Assembly (NCBI GenBank): GCA_002633005.1 | Contig: NMRA01000041.1 | Span: 1,233,609-1,297,608 of the forward strand | DNA length: 64,000 bases | From: Phoronis australis | Lineage: Eukaryota; Phoronida; Phoronidae | Direction of reading: 5' to 3' | Shown: positions 48,201 through 58,986 of the stretch, piece by piece | Position numbering within the stretch: the stretch's first letter is position 1 | Layout: every line of letters begins with the position of its first letter | The notes under the pieces: generated by a model | What the model was told of the DNA's origin: nothing | Databases searched by the model: none | The model's input: the letters and a program-made list of their open reading frames with translations, nothing else | Program-made: the position numbers and the translations under genes

Positions 48201-50819
48201 TAAGTCGGACGCCTAGATGAAGAAGGTTCTACCAGGTGCCACCGTATTATATAACACAGAAAGAATTTCGATTAAATGCACACGGTGAATCAGTTGCCTT
48301 ACCGGGTACAATTCTTTTTGACAGTAGCTAATCGGTTTGTTCTGAAAGCAGAATGTTGTATGAATATCAAATGAAATGCTACATATATACGCACGTTTAT
48401 AGCCTACGTGTTTTATAGTAAAACACAAGTCTTAGATTGAGACATAAGGCATAGCTTGGCGTTCTGCGCAACTACAGACTCCAGGAAGGGCTATAAGCGA
48501 TAATATATAAATGGAAGACTATGAAACATTGCTATTCACTTTGCTTTAAAATCCATGCTTTACTATCACCAAGAGAAAACAAACAGCGTACATTATTTTT
48601 TAACTGTTTGTAGCTGGATCAAGTCCCGAGACTTTCTAAGTCTTTCGGTCGAAAAATGACGTGTGGTTATTTTCCCTCATCTTCGTACTGTAATACAAAA
48701 CTACACCACTCCATTTTAAAAGAGTCGACAAGGAAACCGACTTGACTCGCTTAAAAACATGCTAAGCTTTATTACCTGATTGGGTTTGATGGTTTCTGAT
48801 CGTTGACAGGTGTAAATATCGGGGTTGTGGTCCCAGTCCATCGTTAAATTTGCCTATGGAAAAACCACTTTGAACGTTAACGTTGACAGCGGGGCATTCC
48901 GGGCTGGGCTATCCGAATACATATAGTGGGCAATAAATCAGTTATCTTCTCAGTCAGGACCATAAAGCGGTTGTTAAGCTACGATTACTTGCACAGTTCA
49001 ACAGGAACAGTTGTATAAGTAAGAGCAGAGTTCACAAAGAACTACTTTCACTGATCTTCTATGCTAATTTCAAAAGGTGCATTTTATGTGAAAGACACCC
49101 GTGATATACAACCCTCTGAAAAATTCTAAGCCACCACGGAGACTAGTTAACCCACAATGGGATTGATCAGCAATAAACCGAGAAGTAATACGTGTGTAAT
49201 AAACCGCGGTCCGTATTTCAAGGTTGAATAGTGCCAGCAATTATACTTAAAGGATACTAAACTCTGTTTTGATGATTTCAACCAATTCTCGTTCTGTCAC
49301 ATGCTAATGGATCATTGGCGTCGATCGTGATGAAATATCAAAGCAATAATCAACTAAAAATTCATGCACCCTATCTCACAAATTGGACATTATGGTCCTT
49401 GGTGGGTGGTCTTTTCACACAGAAGCGGCCGTGTAATTCGCTAGAAGCGTAGGTCACACTTGTCCGTTTAGCAGACTTTGAAAATAGTTTTCAAATTTTC
49501 CTCCAAACATTTAAGGGTTGTCGAGGACGACAGAATCATTGTGTTCCAGAGAACTGGATGGGAAAGTCGTTCTTAGTATCTAATGTTGGCCAAAATTGGA
49601 TTTGGTATCGTTTTAAAAACGTGACCAGTATACGGGACTTCGTTAGAACCATTTTTCGAAATTTCTTTTGTCGTTCCAAAATTTTTCTTGACATAAATAG
49701 AAACATTATAAAAGGCCAAAGTTGGTTCCAGTGGCTGTCCCAGAGCTGCTTGTTTCTACATATAGTCAGTGTGGAATTTACAAAATGTTTAGCTCATGTT
49801 GACCATTAAACTTCGCTTTCATTGGCCCGTGGTGGAACTGCTCAACCGATTTACTTCTTTATTGATAAAATGAAGGAACAGCATGTATAAATACAGTTAC
49901 CTGGGAATAATGCAGTTGACATAAACACCAAAATTATAATTACCTCGCATTCATCCAAAACACAATGATATAAGCTAAATGTCATCTGACCAAAAAGTTG
50001 TAACCGTGATTGTTTAAAAACGTGGCTTTCAGCGGAAGAAATCAACAAGTGACCAATCCATGCAAATTTTACTGCAGTAGGTGATAAGGCGAATAACAGT
50101 GAAAATGTTAGCATTTGGAGAACACACCAGAAGCGGGTTTGGTGAATGAATTACTACTCAAAGAGAAAATAAACGTCTTTGACGTTTCACATGCTAAAAA
50201 CAACATGAACAAGTCCATGGTTGTCTAGAAGAAATGATTTTTTGCTTGGTTAATGTTCTAATGGTGTACATTTACAAAAGATTCAACAATGGAAAGTGAT
50301 GTAAACGGTTCAGCAAACTGTCTGCATGTTAGTCCTGTGTTCACGTCCGTCCAGAAAATACGAATAAATTACAATGACTGTGTTCAAGCAGCTAATCTCA
50401 AATTGAGTTAATTTTGTGCTAAGTAAATGCAAAATTACGATGCAGGTATTTTGCTGAAGCGTTTAAGCAGCCTTACTTTATAACATGGACATTAGATACA
50501 TGCCAGGGCAACAGTAATTAACGTTTGAAAATGCCTTTCAATGATAATTCAGCAACTCCATTGTTACTGAGGTATCAAGAACGGACTTGCTTTCCCAACT
50601 TGCCTGCCCGGTATCACAATGTTCGTCAATCATCATTGCGGCGCTCTTGTGATCGAAGGTAGGTACTTTCATGCCAGGCGGTCTGCGTGGCCCTTTTACG
50701 CTATCTAATTTTTTGCCCTGTTTGGGTCCCTTTTGACCTCCATCTTGTTGTTTACTACTCAGCGACGCTGACCAGACGAGTGTCACCACGGTCCCCAGTA
50801 ACAACAGTCTCCCAAACAT
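42160..50819 (-). CDS. TP53I13-like: TP53I13-like secreted protein, eight-exon gene (whole span)
   Basis: Eight exons on the minus strand join with matching phases into a 286-aa protein: 50819-50604, 48853-48776, 47428-47370, 46521-46443, 45667-45539, 43828-43751, 42947-42825, 42258-42160. A hydrophobic signal peptide (about 1-18) is followed by a basic, low-complexity linker and then a compact domain of roughly 220 residues with seven cysteines (68, 88, 103, 155, 171, 196, 250). Its core runs GPHRPVWPQYGEYRY, LHGLEHGAIALLYDPC and YALLSWGCALLL. From memory this is the pattern of TP53I13 and of DUF3105-like proteins (the LYHPC and TAWG segments of human TP53I13). There is no transmembrane segment, unlike the longer human protein, so secretion is predicted. 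Molecular function is unknown. Joining was by hand; the last exon is the least certain. Confidence 0.8.
42825..42947 (-). CDS. TP53I13-like: TP53I13-like, exon 7
   Basis: Encodes 41 residues, phase 0 at both ends (acceptor tttccgtag, donor GTAAGT). It includes a sequon (NDT), IVSDEKDSVICPHNP and one cysteine. Reading on past the donor gives a longer open frame, which is intron. Confidence 0.8.
43751..43828 (-). CDS. TP53I13-like: TP53I13-like, exon 6
   Basis: Encodes PYALLSWGCALLLGHADIDL and six further residues, phase 0 at both ends (acceptor tttacag, donor GTAAGA). The ALLSWGC block corresponds to the conserved (L)x(T/A)WG segment of TP53I13 proteins. Confidence 0.85.
44286..45451. mobile_element. 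Inverted-repeat DNA transposon remnant, 1166 bp, in an intron
   Basis: The ends are CAGCCGATTTCATAAAGGTG and its inverse (right end inverted: CAGCCGATTTCACAAAGGTG), flanked by TAT on both sides, a three-base duplication as made by PIF/Harbinger-type elements. Subterminal DNA is full of inverted copies of TTAAACCTGGTTTAA-like words, and the left end repeats its terminus again at 44361 (CATTTCATAAAGGTGGTTTA). A 150-aa minus-strand frame inside (45189-44737) resembles no transposase known to me. A smaller MITE is nested at 44670-44821. The element sits in the TP53I13-like intron 88 bp upstream (genomic left) of exon 5. Confidence 0.75.
44670..44821. mobile_element. Nested 152-bp MITE (GGCGGATC family)
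   Basis: The ends CAGAGGCGGATCTAGG and, inverted, CATAGGCGGATCCAGG form the terminal repeats. The flanks read CATAG and CGTAG, a five-base duplication with one change. A run of G follows the left end. The same family occurs at 50934-51092. It inserted into the larger element and is therefore younger. Confidence 0.65.
45539..45667 (-). CDS. TP53I13-like: TP53I13-like, exon 5
   Basis: Encodes 43 residues beginning HGAIALLYDPCVDKAELQKL, phase 0 on both sides. The acceptor is atgtttcag. The donor is taken as CAC|GTTAGT because it keeps phase 0 with the next exon; the stronger-looking GTAAGA four bases further would break the frame. The HG...LLYDPC block is the most recognisable family motif. Confidence 0.85.
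46443..46521 (-). CDS. TP53I13-like: TP53I13-like, exon 4
   Basis: Completes a serine codon and then encodes GPHRPVWPQYGEYRYIPPER and six more residues ending HGLE, followed by GTGAGA. It enters in phase 2 and leaves in phase 0. The (S)G-x-H-R-P-x-W-P-x-Y-G-E-Y pattern is strongly family-like. Confidence 0.88.
46620..47050. repeat. Degenerate tandem repeat, period about 70 bp
   Basis: The word (AAA)CGTTACAAGCGTCACACTAA recurs with changes at about 46641, 46711, 46759, 46832, 46892, 46967 and 47036. CTAATGCAAA-CACGAATATAACGG words lie between. About six to seven irregular units fill the intron between exons 4 and 3 of the TP53I13-like gene. It is not recognised as a known element. Confidence 0.75.
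47370..47428 (-). CDS. TP53I13-like: TP53I13-like, exon 3
   Basis: Encodes PIHYCTSEHVPPNPDHLPV and the first two bases (AG) of a serine codon, followed by the donor GTAAGT. The acceptor is cttttgcag. The entering phase is 0 and the leaving phase 2, matching its neighbours exactly. Confidence 0.85.
48776..48853 (-). CDS. TP53I13-like: TP53I13-like, exon 2
   Basis: Encodes ANLTMDWDHNPDIYTCQRSE and six further residues, phase 0 on both sides (acceptor tttttccatag, donor GTAATA). It has a sequon (NLT) and one cysteine. Flanked by introns of 1750 and 1346 bp. Confidence 0.8.
50604..50819 (-). CDS. TP53I13-like: TP53I13-like, exon 1 (signal peptide)
   Basis: ATG at 50819 is the only ATG near the start of this frame and opens the signal peptide MFGRLLLLGTVVTLVWSA. 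A basic Q/K/G-rich linker and then DEHCDTGQ follow. A good acceptor (caatttccag) lies four bases before the ATG, so an upstream untranslated exon is likely. The exon ends CAG followed by GCAAGT, a consensus GC-type donor; using it gives phase 0 into exon 2. Reading past it continues open to 50538 without family features. Confidence 0.8.
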
Positions 50820-50933
50820 TTCCCTGGAAATTGGACGAAAATATCTGCCAGACGTCTCTACCGGCACTGGAAATGATGAAACACCAAACTAACAATGTGT
50901 ATAGGAATAACCTTTAGTAAAGCTCGTCACTCC

Positions 50934-51092
50934 CAGTGGCAGATTTAGAGGGGGGCCAAGGGGGCCATGCCCCCCCGAAACTCTCCCAGATTCCATTTGG
51001 CAGTTTGGGGGTGCGAATGTCTAACGAGCAAATCCTGGCCAATACTCTGCCCTGCCCCCCCCCCCTAACTAAAAATCCTGGATCTGCCCCTG
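50934..51092. mobile_element. 159-bp MITE (GGCGGATC/GGCAGATT family)
   Basis: Left end CAGTGGCAGATTTAGAGGGG, right end inverted CAGGGGCAGATCCAGGATTT. Exact five-base flanks ACTCC lie on both sides. The interior is G- or C-run rich. It lies just upstream of the TP53I13-like gene start and belongs to the same family as the nested element at 44670-44821. Confidence 0.75.
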
Positions 51093-52762
51093 ACTCCTAA
51101 CACACGTGCCGTGAGAAATATTCCCTTCTCTGCAGTATACAACATGTATCACGGAAATGAGTATTCGTAGCGTTTGGGTAGCACTCGATAGTTTTTTTTA
51201 GCCTGACAGTTGAATTTACATGCTTTGTTAATGATTGGCGCGTGTTGAGTCGACTAGGCATTTTAAGGTTTTTGCTGCTTGTGAGAGCTACGAATGGCAT
51301 TCACTTAATTTTTTGTCAGTTCGAACAATTGGCGAAAATCTGCATTCCACCGTCCCATGAGTACCAAAACGTGCTAAGGGAGAAGCCACGAGCATTATGG
51401 TCGCAGCAGCAAATGTTCGTGAGACATCGCCACGCATTGCACAGTGATGCACACATGATCACGGCAGCTATCTTCACGAGCGTCATGTGTCCACAGAACG
51501 AGCTCCGACGTTGACAACTTTCAGTGTTACGGATATGACACGTTAAAAAGAAAAAGGGCACCAACATGTATCAGACGATATTTAGTATTTCTTGCAAACC
51601 CGTCAGATGTTTTCTATTTCGAACATAGAGATGGATATAATGGAAAAATAATTCAAGGGAACAGTACTTTCTCGTACTGCCTCTTTTGAAAACTTAAAAG
51701 GGTAAACTATTTAAATTTGTATTTAAGCATAAGGTACGCATCGCATTCTACATATTTTGACGAAGTTATTCTACGAGACAATAAAAGTTTTGTTTAAATG
51801 TAACCTAAGAAAAAACACGTTAAAAATACTAAGGACCTAAGTCACACGTCATTTCTCTGGGCGTCAGTTGTAGAATAATTAAGAATTTGGTTCGTAATAT
51901 ACATCTACTGATAGAGAAATGGACCGAATGTTTAACCCTCCAGATGTACATGTACACCTGCATTTGTTTCCCGCGTTGTCTAGCTTACATGCACGTGTAC
52001 TTACCAAAAGACTTCTTCAGTTTCGTGCCTTCCACCCGATCAAGTTTCTTACTGAGACAAAATCCGCGGTATCTCAGACTGATAATTGGCAAGATACATG
52101 TACAACACGCCCACAGGAATCGTCATCGACAACAGATGCCCGCACTGACGACGAATGTCACGTACATTGTTAAAGTCAAGGGTAATTTTGTACAATTACC
52201 GCGATATATTTAATTCTTGTATCAGGGTTCTAACGTCAGCTGCCGACACTAGTCATTGACGAATCCCAAACTTCCATTCACACCCGAAAAAATATTTCAG
52301 TTTTCCGAACCGTTTGTTGACTTATACAGCTACATTGTAGATGTACTTGTATGAGCCTCAACAGAACTGTCATAGTGCCTTCGCTAAGGCTAAATGTTCT
52401 TGCAAATTTGACGAGATTGTGGAGCCTAGCTAGCATGTGACCACGTGATGCAAACGGTTTAAGTGACCACCTGTTACAAGGCACGTACATGCACAGGTTG
52501 CATGTAAAATAAAACAGTGGAAATTGATCGAAAATGTTATATTAGAAACTAAATTTTCAAAATAATTCGCTTTGAAATGCTGCAACCCGTAGTCGCCGCT
52601 ATTTCGAATATAGACTTGGTCAACTTTGCACAATGATTGAAAATTTAATAGCAACACAACGTTGTGAGTATCAGTAATATAGTAAAACTATGAAACGAAG
52701 TCTCGATTGCATGAAAACATACCGAATTATAAGGATTTATATTGACTTAACGTTTTAAATTC

Positions 52763-52836
52763 ATAAAATAAATACACAAAACGTACCGAGAGTGGCGTTG
52801 ATGACGTAATATCCCACGAAAAATTATTCCGCGTAC
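52763..52836 (+). repeat. Shared flank segment of the inverted-repeat element pair
   Basis: About 70 bp (ATAAATAC, AAAACGTACC, TGGCGT, GTAATATC, CAC, ATTATT, CGCGT in order) match 41632-41702 in the same orientation, although the neighbouring element copy is inverted. The segment is about 75-80% identical by eye. Confidence 0.55.
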
Positions 52837-52841
52837 ATGTA

Positions 52842-53411
52842 TTATTCCAAACGAATCAAATTCCTAAGTTTCTTACAAAGTCATTTTTCGCCAGATTTTT
52901 CAAATACTTCTCTCAGACTGCTCACGTGGCGGATCACAACCTACATGTGTGTACTTGCGCGTTAGGTTGCAAGTTTTCTCTAGTAAAAGAAATAGTTTTA
53001 AATGTGACGATTTATTACTTGAAAAGAGACAACAAAGATGAAGCACGGGTAATTGTGCATTGAACTTGTAACATCTTCTGAAAATAGGAATCGGCGCCTG
53101 AGTTGCAAACGAAATAATATTTAGCAATTGAAAACTGAGACAGAACTGTCATATAATCAACAGTCCTGTTCCAGATGTTACGATTGAGACATGCTTGTAT
53201 GTTGAGCGTTATTTACACTGCTATGATTGCATTACTTTAAACTATTTTCCAAACTTTGGTGATCGAACCGGCTGTCAACATCGAGTCCACATTGACCCAC
53301 CTTTTGAACTTTCCATGTCAGGGGTCGCTGTTGAAGTAGTGCGGGAGGTGAATACGGAAAACATTATTACTTGGCTGTATTTCCCTCGACTGATTCGACG
53401 CGTATAGGATA
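52842..53411 (-). mobile_element. Inverted-repeat element, right copy, opposite orientation
   Basis: This is the inverse copy of 41049-41634, more decayed at the ends (TATCCTATACGCG at 53411; TTATTCCAAACGAATC at 52842). It lacks the extra sequence present in the left copy near 41.4 kb. Open frames inside (for example 53195-53407) are shared remnants, not a recognised protein. Confidence 0.65.
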
Positions 53412-54850
53412 AATTCCGATAAGGGCCGCAGGCACCAGGATTCCGATACGGGAACGGATTCCCGATGCGGGGTCAGTGGAACAACACGAAACCTCGATTA
53501 AGTACGCACTGCAGATACTGTAGCCAGTCAGCTAGCTGATTGAAGACTGTCGTCCAAAATACAGCTTTAAGGTACTAATGTGTGTTGAGCTCCGTTAGAC
53601 CCCAAAATTTTTGTTAGTCACCTCGTACATGTAGAGCCAACGACCGACGAGGCTGCATGCAAAATCTGGGAGTCAACCGACACTCACCTTGCCCGTCCCA
53701 GGCGTTTAAGTGAAAAACAATCTAATAAACGTCATTTCCTTGCATAATTCTCCACTTTTTATAACAAAGAAAAGTCTGTTGGTTTGAAAACAGTACGCTC
53801 GTGACAAGCGCACGCGCCATTTCCTAAAATTTTGCGACAATCCTTCGGAAAACGACAACAGCATCGCAGCAGCAAAATTTATTCTGAAATTTGGTTAGCT
53901 GGTATTAAAATACTAAAAACTTGTAACAAAATGAAACCAATTCCGATAAGTTGTTGCGGCATCTACGCAATCTCGTGGAAACTGACGTCATAACATTCAG
54001 TCATTCCAATTGGTTGAAATATGGGAAACCCCTTTCAATTTAAAGTTACCGAGTATGGCGACCACCTTTGACTTGAATAGTTGCATTTTATTAAAATGGA
54101 TATGATCGAAGTAAACAAAATCAATCGAACGCAGTGGCTTAAGCCCAAATAAGTACAGTGCATAAAGGCTTGTGCAAGTAGTGGCGATGTGATCGGTGTA
54201 CTTCCGACCAAAGCATGCGCAATGATGGCCACACACGGAATTCGTTGTCCTTCAGTCACAGCCACAGGGCCAATTTTCAGTATAGGAGGCGCTGTGTCAG
54301 AGGGTAGTGGAAGAGAAGTTGATTGAAAAATCGCGGATCAGAAACTGCCCAATAGGTGACGGCGCCGAAAGCCGACCCCAAAGAGCGCACTATAACTTTA
54401 GCAGTAGGTGAACGGTAGAATGCCAAATTTTCTAACACCGGTAAATAATTTAGTTTACTCAAAAAACACTGGTGTAGCCTTTAATGACACTAATTTTGCG
54501 TCAGATTTTATTTGGTCATGTTTTTACCTACATCGGCGCAAAGCTGTAGATTTAGTATACAGATTTGCACCAAGGCTAGAGCAGATCTTGTTAATCGGGA
54601 ATTTTGTGGCCAGGTCTTGTCGCGGATACGAATCTGTTGCGCAGTTAGGCTTAGTTGGCACGATGTCATATGTACCACCTTACTCTGATTGGTTGAGAAT
54701 TTCTCTGGGGCACTCGAAGGGGCTACGAATTATGGGCAGTGTAATTTACGTCGCAATTAATTACTTTCTATGGTGTGCAAGAAACAAAAATAATATTTCA
54801 TTAAACCATACTGGTATTTCTGGTGTCTGGATGTTTTGGTCGCGGGAGGC
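53412..54850. other. Intergenic, no gene recognised
   Basis: Contains a short palindromic run of CCGATACGGGAACGGATTCC words near 53.44 kb. The longer open frames (for example 54408-54935, +) run into transposon-end sequence and have no family resemblance. Confidence 0.4.
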
Positions 54851-54852
54851 TA

Positions 54853-55030
54853 TCTTTAAACCTGGCTTTACTAAACCCGCTCCCTGGTCTCATCAAGTCA
54901 GCCAAGCTTTCAGGTTCAGTAAATCATGTCGCTGAAATGCAAGTTAGGTCCAAATTTAGACGAGGTTTAAGAGTACTAGGTATAAAACTTGGTTTTTTAA
55001 ACCTGACCTTTGAGAGATCGGTTGACAATG
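54853..55030. mobile_element. Solo degenerate end of the CAGCCGATTTCA element
   Basis: This stretch matches the right ~165 bp of the element at 44286-45451 in the same order: TTTAAACCTGG, CC-CTGGTCT, GAAATGCAAGT(C/T)AGGTC, TTTAGAC-AGGTTTA, CTTGGTTTT, GATCGGTTG. The rest of the element is missing, so it is a truncated, older copy. Confidence 0.6.
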
Positions 55031-56546
55031 CTTCAATTTATTTTAAAAGAAGTCGTGCATGTATGTTTGAACCTCCTCTCAAATTATTTAGGCTTATGAT
55101 TGGTTGTACAAATGATGTCAAGTGGCTTAGCAACAAAGGCTGGCACTCCCAACAAGAGCATAGATTGGTATCTCCGTCCAAGGAGCTCGATACACTTTGT
55201 TTTTAGCTCATTGCTCCGTCACAGTAATTCTCTTTCAATTTTGATCCTATTTTGATGTTCGGTGCCGGCAACACATTTATAACCTCCTATCTGCGCATAC
55301 TACATTGGTGTTGGCATGCATTTAATCAGTGGTGTTGTTAGTTTATGGTAAATGCGCAGCATTAAAGGGACACCCATCGGGCCGGTCAACTCACTTCACT
55401 TTCCAAATAAGTAAGTCGATAGTCAGGGAAGTGACTGTGTTCGCTTGCATGAAGCCGACTGCTCGACCACTTTCTTGTTTTGCTATAGCAAACGGGAGAA
55501 ACGATTCTATGGCGTGGTTCAAAATTTCTGTTAGGATCTTCTGAACCCCAGTCCCGGACCAGCAGGCATCAATACACGATAGGCCTTCAAATTCCCGTCC
55601 ATACCCAGGCCTCTGACCAAACTCCAGTGTTAAGTCCGGGTGAGGAATCTGGTCGCCGCCTAGAGAATAAACTTTCGGGTCACCGTGTATCGTGGAGCAT
55701 TTTCGGTTCTTGGGGGTTCTGTTTTGGAGCGCGGTCTGGGGATTTGCACCGTGGGTTTGGTGTCTGACTAGGGTTTATAGATGTCCGTAGCAGGAATTCA
55801 GAGGCGAAGACATGGAACCGTTTCCACCCCCTGTACACAATCTTGCTGATTCTGTTTGGTTATACTAACACAGATTACAACTAGTATCCACATGTATTTG
55901 CTTGAAACTAAAGAAGCCGGAGTCAAGCAGGCTTGTTACACAGCCCATCAACCTGTTCAAAAGTTTAGCTTTTGACCATGACGTGGCCAGTTTTATTAAT
56001 TTCAATTCCTCACGTAATTTGCGGTTTTTCATTCACATGAGCCCTATAGAGATTTTGATAAAATTTTATATAATTTGAAGTACCTGAGATAATTCAGTCA
56101 TTAAACCCATAGAATTAAGAGGTCTGACGCTGCAAATAAATGGTACTGTACGTGTTTACTCTTCAGTACCTAGTTAGGCCTAGTTGCAAGACTTCTCGTC
56201 AAAAATATCACTACACAACTGACAACCAAACGCTACTAATGTGAAGTCACTTCTGCCCGTTAAATCTCAGAGCGCTCCACTGACCGTGGTGTGAGGTACA
56301 CGCAGAAAATGTTGTAGCAAATGTTACGCATGTGGGTTCTGTGAAACTGTCGGAGACAAATCCTGCGCTCAGTCGAATTTCCAACTCTGTTCCGTCGCAA
56401 AATTACGGCAGCGATTGATGACGCCAATCCCATTATTGGTGACGTTGCCTAGCATCATCGCACACATCAAGTCAAAGCTCAGAAGGTCGTCTGCTCGCTC
56501 GCCAAAAATCTTGCAAGATCTTGTGGTGCGATTTTCCGTGCTTATG

Positions 56547-56593
56547 TCAAACTCTAGAGTGGCGAGTTTTAGCGTACTCACCCCAATATTCAG
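56547..56593 (-). CDS. Membrane protein tail exon, copy 1
   Basis: After the acceptor tttttgcag, joining in phase 1 to the upstream membrane exon completes an alanine and gives EYWGEYAKTRHSRV and TGA. The longer open frame at 56369-56611 is a different frame of the same DNA and would need a different phase. Confidence 0.5.
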
Positions 56594-57063
56594 CTGCAAA
56601 AATACACACAAGCTGTAAGAACTGGATCATTGATGACACCATCCGTGTGAAAGCAAATACATGTACATGTACAACCACCAAAGTACGATAAAGAACAGAT
56701 GATTTGCTACGATTGTTACGAGAGAATGTACAATTCAGTAAAATCTCACTCTTTGTTCTCAGACAAAAAGTACATGAGATTAACTCAATTTAATTTGGAG
56801 CGTTTACAAATAAATTAATCTAATTTTTAAACAGAATTTAACGAGACACACCAAGGCACGGGACGTGCGTTGCGGTGGTGGCATTCATGTAGGGGACCAA
56901 TTTTACTGAGAAAGGCGGCATCCGCGTATGGGCATTTCGGTCTCACATCAGTTGAGGAGGGGAAGTGGAATGAGCGACCCAAAGTGATCAGTTGGACATG
57001 CTTTAGAAAATTAATAAAGCCCTTTCTTACGATGCATACTTCATGAATCTTTTCAGGACTTAC

Positions 57064-57219
57064 CGCTACAGTTGCAGTTGCCAGCTCGATTGTATTCCGT
57101 CCGACTGGTTTTACGAGAAAAGTAGACGCACAAACTTATGGCGGCTGCTGAGATGACAAGAAATATTACTGTGCCCGAAATAATACTCACGACAATCGTT
57201 GTGTCTCCGGCTCCCCATT
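57064..57219 (-). CDS. Single-pass membrane exon, copy 1
   Basis: Phase-1 exon between acceptor acatttccag and donor GTAAGT. It encodes a short juxtamembrane stretch (WGAGD), a hydrophobic helix (TIVVSIISGTVIFLVISAAA and on to LCVYF) and a cytoplasmic start SRKTSRTEYNRAGNCNCS with basic residues, as expected for a type I protein. The protein is not recognised. Confidence 0.6.
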
Positions 57220-57444
57220 CTGGAAATGTAAAAACTAAATGTCCCACTTGCAAACTATTCACTGTTTGCGAATCTACTGGGTGTAAACAATTGAAATGAC
57301 ACTCAGGTTATACAAAATATATCATAAAACATCTATCAATCCTTTAAACTTTTAAAAATCATTTTACTTAGTGCGCTATCTTATAACGCCTCCAACACAC
57401 TGAAAATGAGGGAGGCGATTTGTCCATGATTAATTCGGCTGATT

Positions 57445-57445
57445 N
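57445..57445. other. Assembly gap character (single N)
   Basis: This is the only ambiguous base in the window and falls exactly between the two tandem copies, pointing to a contig join. Confidence 0.98.
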
Positions 57446-58939
57446 AATTATTTAGGCTTATGATTGGTTGTACAAATGATGTCAAGTGGCTTAGCAAAAA
57501 AGGCTGGCACTCCCAACAAGAGCATAGATTGGTATCTCCGTCCAAGGAGCTCGATACACTTTGTTTTTAGCTCATTGCTCCGTCACAGTAATTCTCTTTC
57601 AATTTTGATCCTATTTTGATGTTCGGTGCCGGCAACACATTTATAACCTCCTATCTGCGCATACTACATTGGTGTTGGCATGCATTTAATCTGTGGTGTT
57701 GTTGGTTCGTGGTAAATGCGCAGCATTAAAGGGACACCCATTGGGTCGGTCAACTCACTTCACTTTCCAAATAAGTAAGTCGATAGTCAGGGAAGTGACA
57801 GTTTTCGCCGGCTTGCATGAAGCCGACTGCTCGACCACTTTCTTGTTTTGCTATAGCAAACGGGAGAAACGATTCTATGGCGTGGTTTAAAATTTCTGTT
57901 AGGATCTTCTGAACCCCAGTCCAGGACCAGCAGGCATCAATACACGATAGGCCTTCAAATTCCCGTCCATACCCAGGCCTCTGACCAAACTCCAGTGTTA
58001 GTCCGGGTGAGGAATCTGGTCGCCGCCTAGGGAATAAACTTTCGGGTCACCGTGTATCGTGGAGCATTATTTCGGTTCTTGGGGGTTCTGTTTTGGAGCG
58101 CGGTCTGGGGATTTGCACCGTGGGTTTGGTGTCTTGTGGTTTGGGTCTGACTAGGGTTTATAGATGTCCGTAGCAGGAATTCAGAGGCGAAGACATGGAA
58201 CCGTTCCCACCCCCTGTACACAGTCTTGCTGATTCTGTTTGGTCATACTAACACAGATTACAACTAGTATCCACATGTATTTGCTTGAAACTAAAGAAGC
58301 CGGAGTCATGCATGTTTGTTACACAGCCATTCAACCTGTTTAAAAGTTTAGCTTTTGACCATGACGTGGCCAGTTTTATTAATTTCAATTCCTCACGTAA
58401 TTTGCGGTTTTTCATTCACATGAGCCCTATAGAGATTTTGGTAAAATTTTATATAATTTGAAGTACCTGAGATACAAAATGTAATTCAATCATTAAACCC
58501 ATAGAATTAAGAGGTCTGAAGCTGCAAATAAGTGGTACTGTACGTGTTCACTCTTCAGTACCTATTTAGGCCTAGTTGCAAGACTTCTTCGTCAAAAATA
58601 TCACTACACAACTGACAACCAAACGCTACTAATGTGAAGTCACTTCTCTCCGTTAAATCTCAGTGCGCTCCGCGGACCGTGGTGTGAGGTACACGCAGAA
58701 AATGTTGTAGCAAATGTTACGCATGTGCGTTCTATGAAACTGTCGGAGACAAATCCTGCGCTCAGCCGAGTTTCCAACTCTGTTCCGTCGCAAAACTACG
58801 GCAGCGATTGATGACGCCAATCCCATTATTGGTGACGTTGCCTAGCATCACCGCACGCATCAAGTCAAAGCTCAGAAGGTCGTCTGCTCGCTCGCCAAAA
58901 ATCTTGCAAGATCTTGTGGTGCGATTTTCCGTGCTTATG

Positions 58940-58986
58940 TCAAACTCTAGAGTGGCGAGTTTTAGCGTACTCACCCCAATATTCAG
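58940..58986 (-). CDS. Membrane protein tail exon, copy 2
   Basis: Identical in coding sense to the copy 1 tail exon (EYWGEYAKTRHSRV, TGA). This copy is the one contiguous with the upstream exon at 62.2-62.4 kb. Confidence 0.5.

Larger units (their letters stand above)
55082..57444. repeat. Tandem segmental copy 1 (about 2.36 kb)
   Basis: Matches 57446-59834 along its full length with scattered substitutions and small indels, such as a CAT-rich insertion, a 13-bp word near 58.13 kb and GTTT additions. Copy 1 ends at the single N. It carries the last two exons of a membrane protein gene. Confidence 0.95.

Noticed and set aside
56369-56611. 80-aa minus-strand frame in both tandem copies (also 58762-59004)
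   Set aside because: It uses a frame that does not match the phase-1 donor of the membrane exon, and residues differ between the copies; the short tail EYWGEYAKTRHSRV is preferred.
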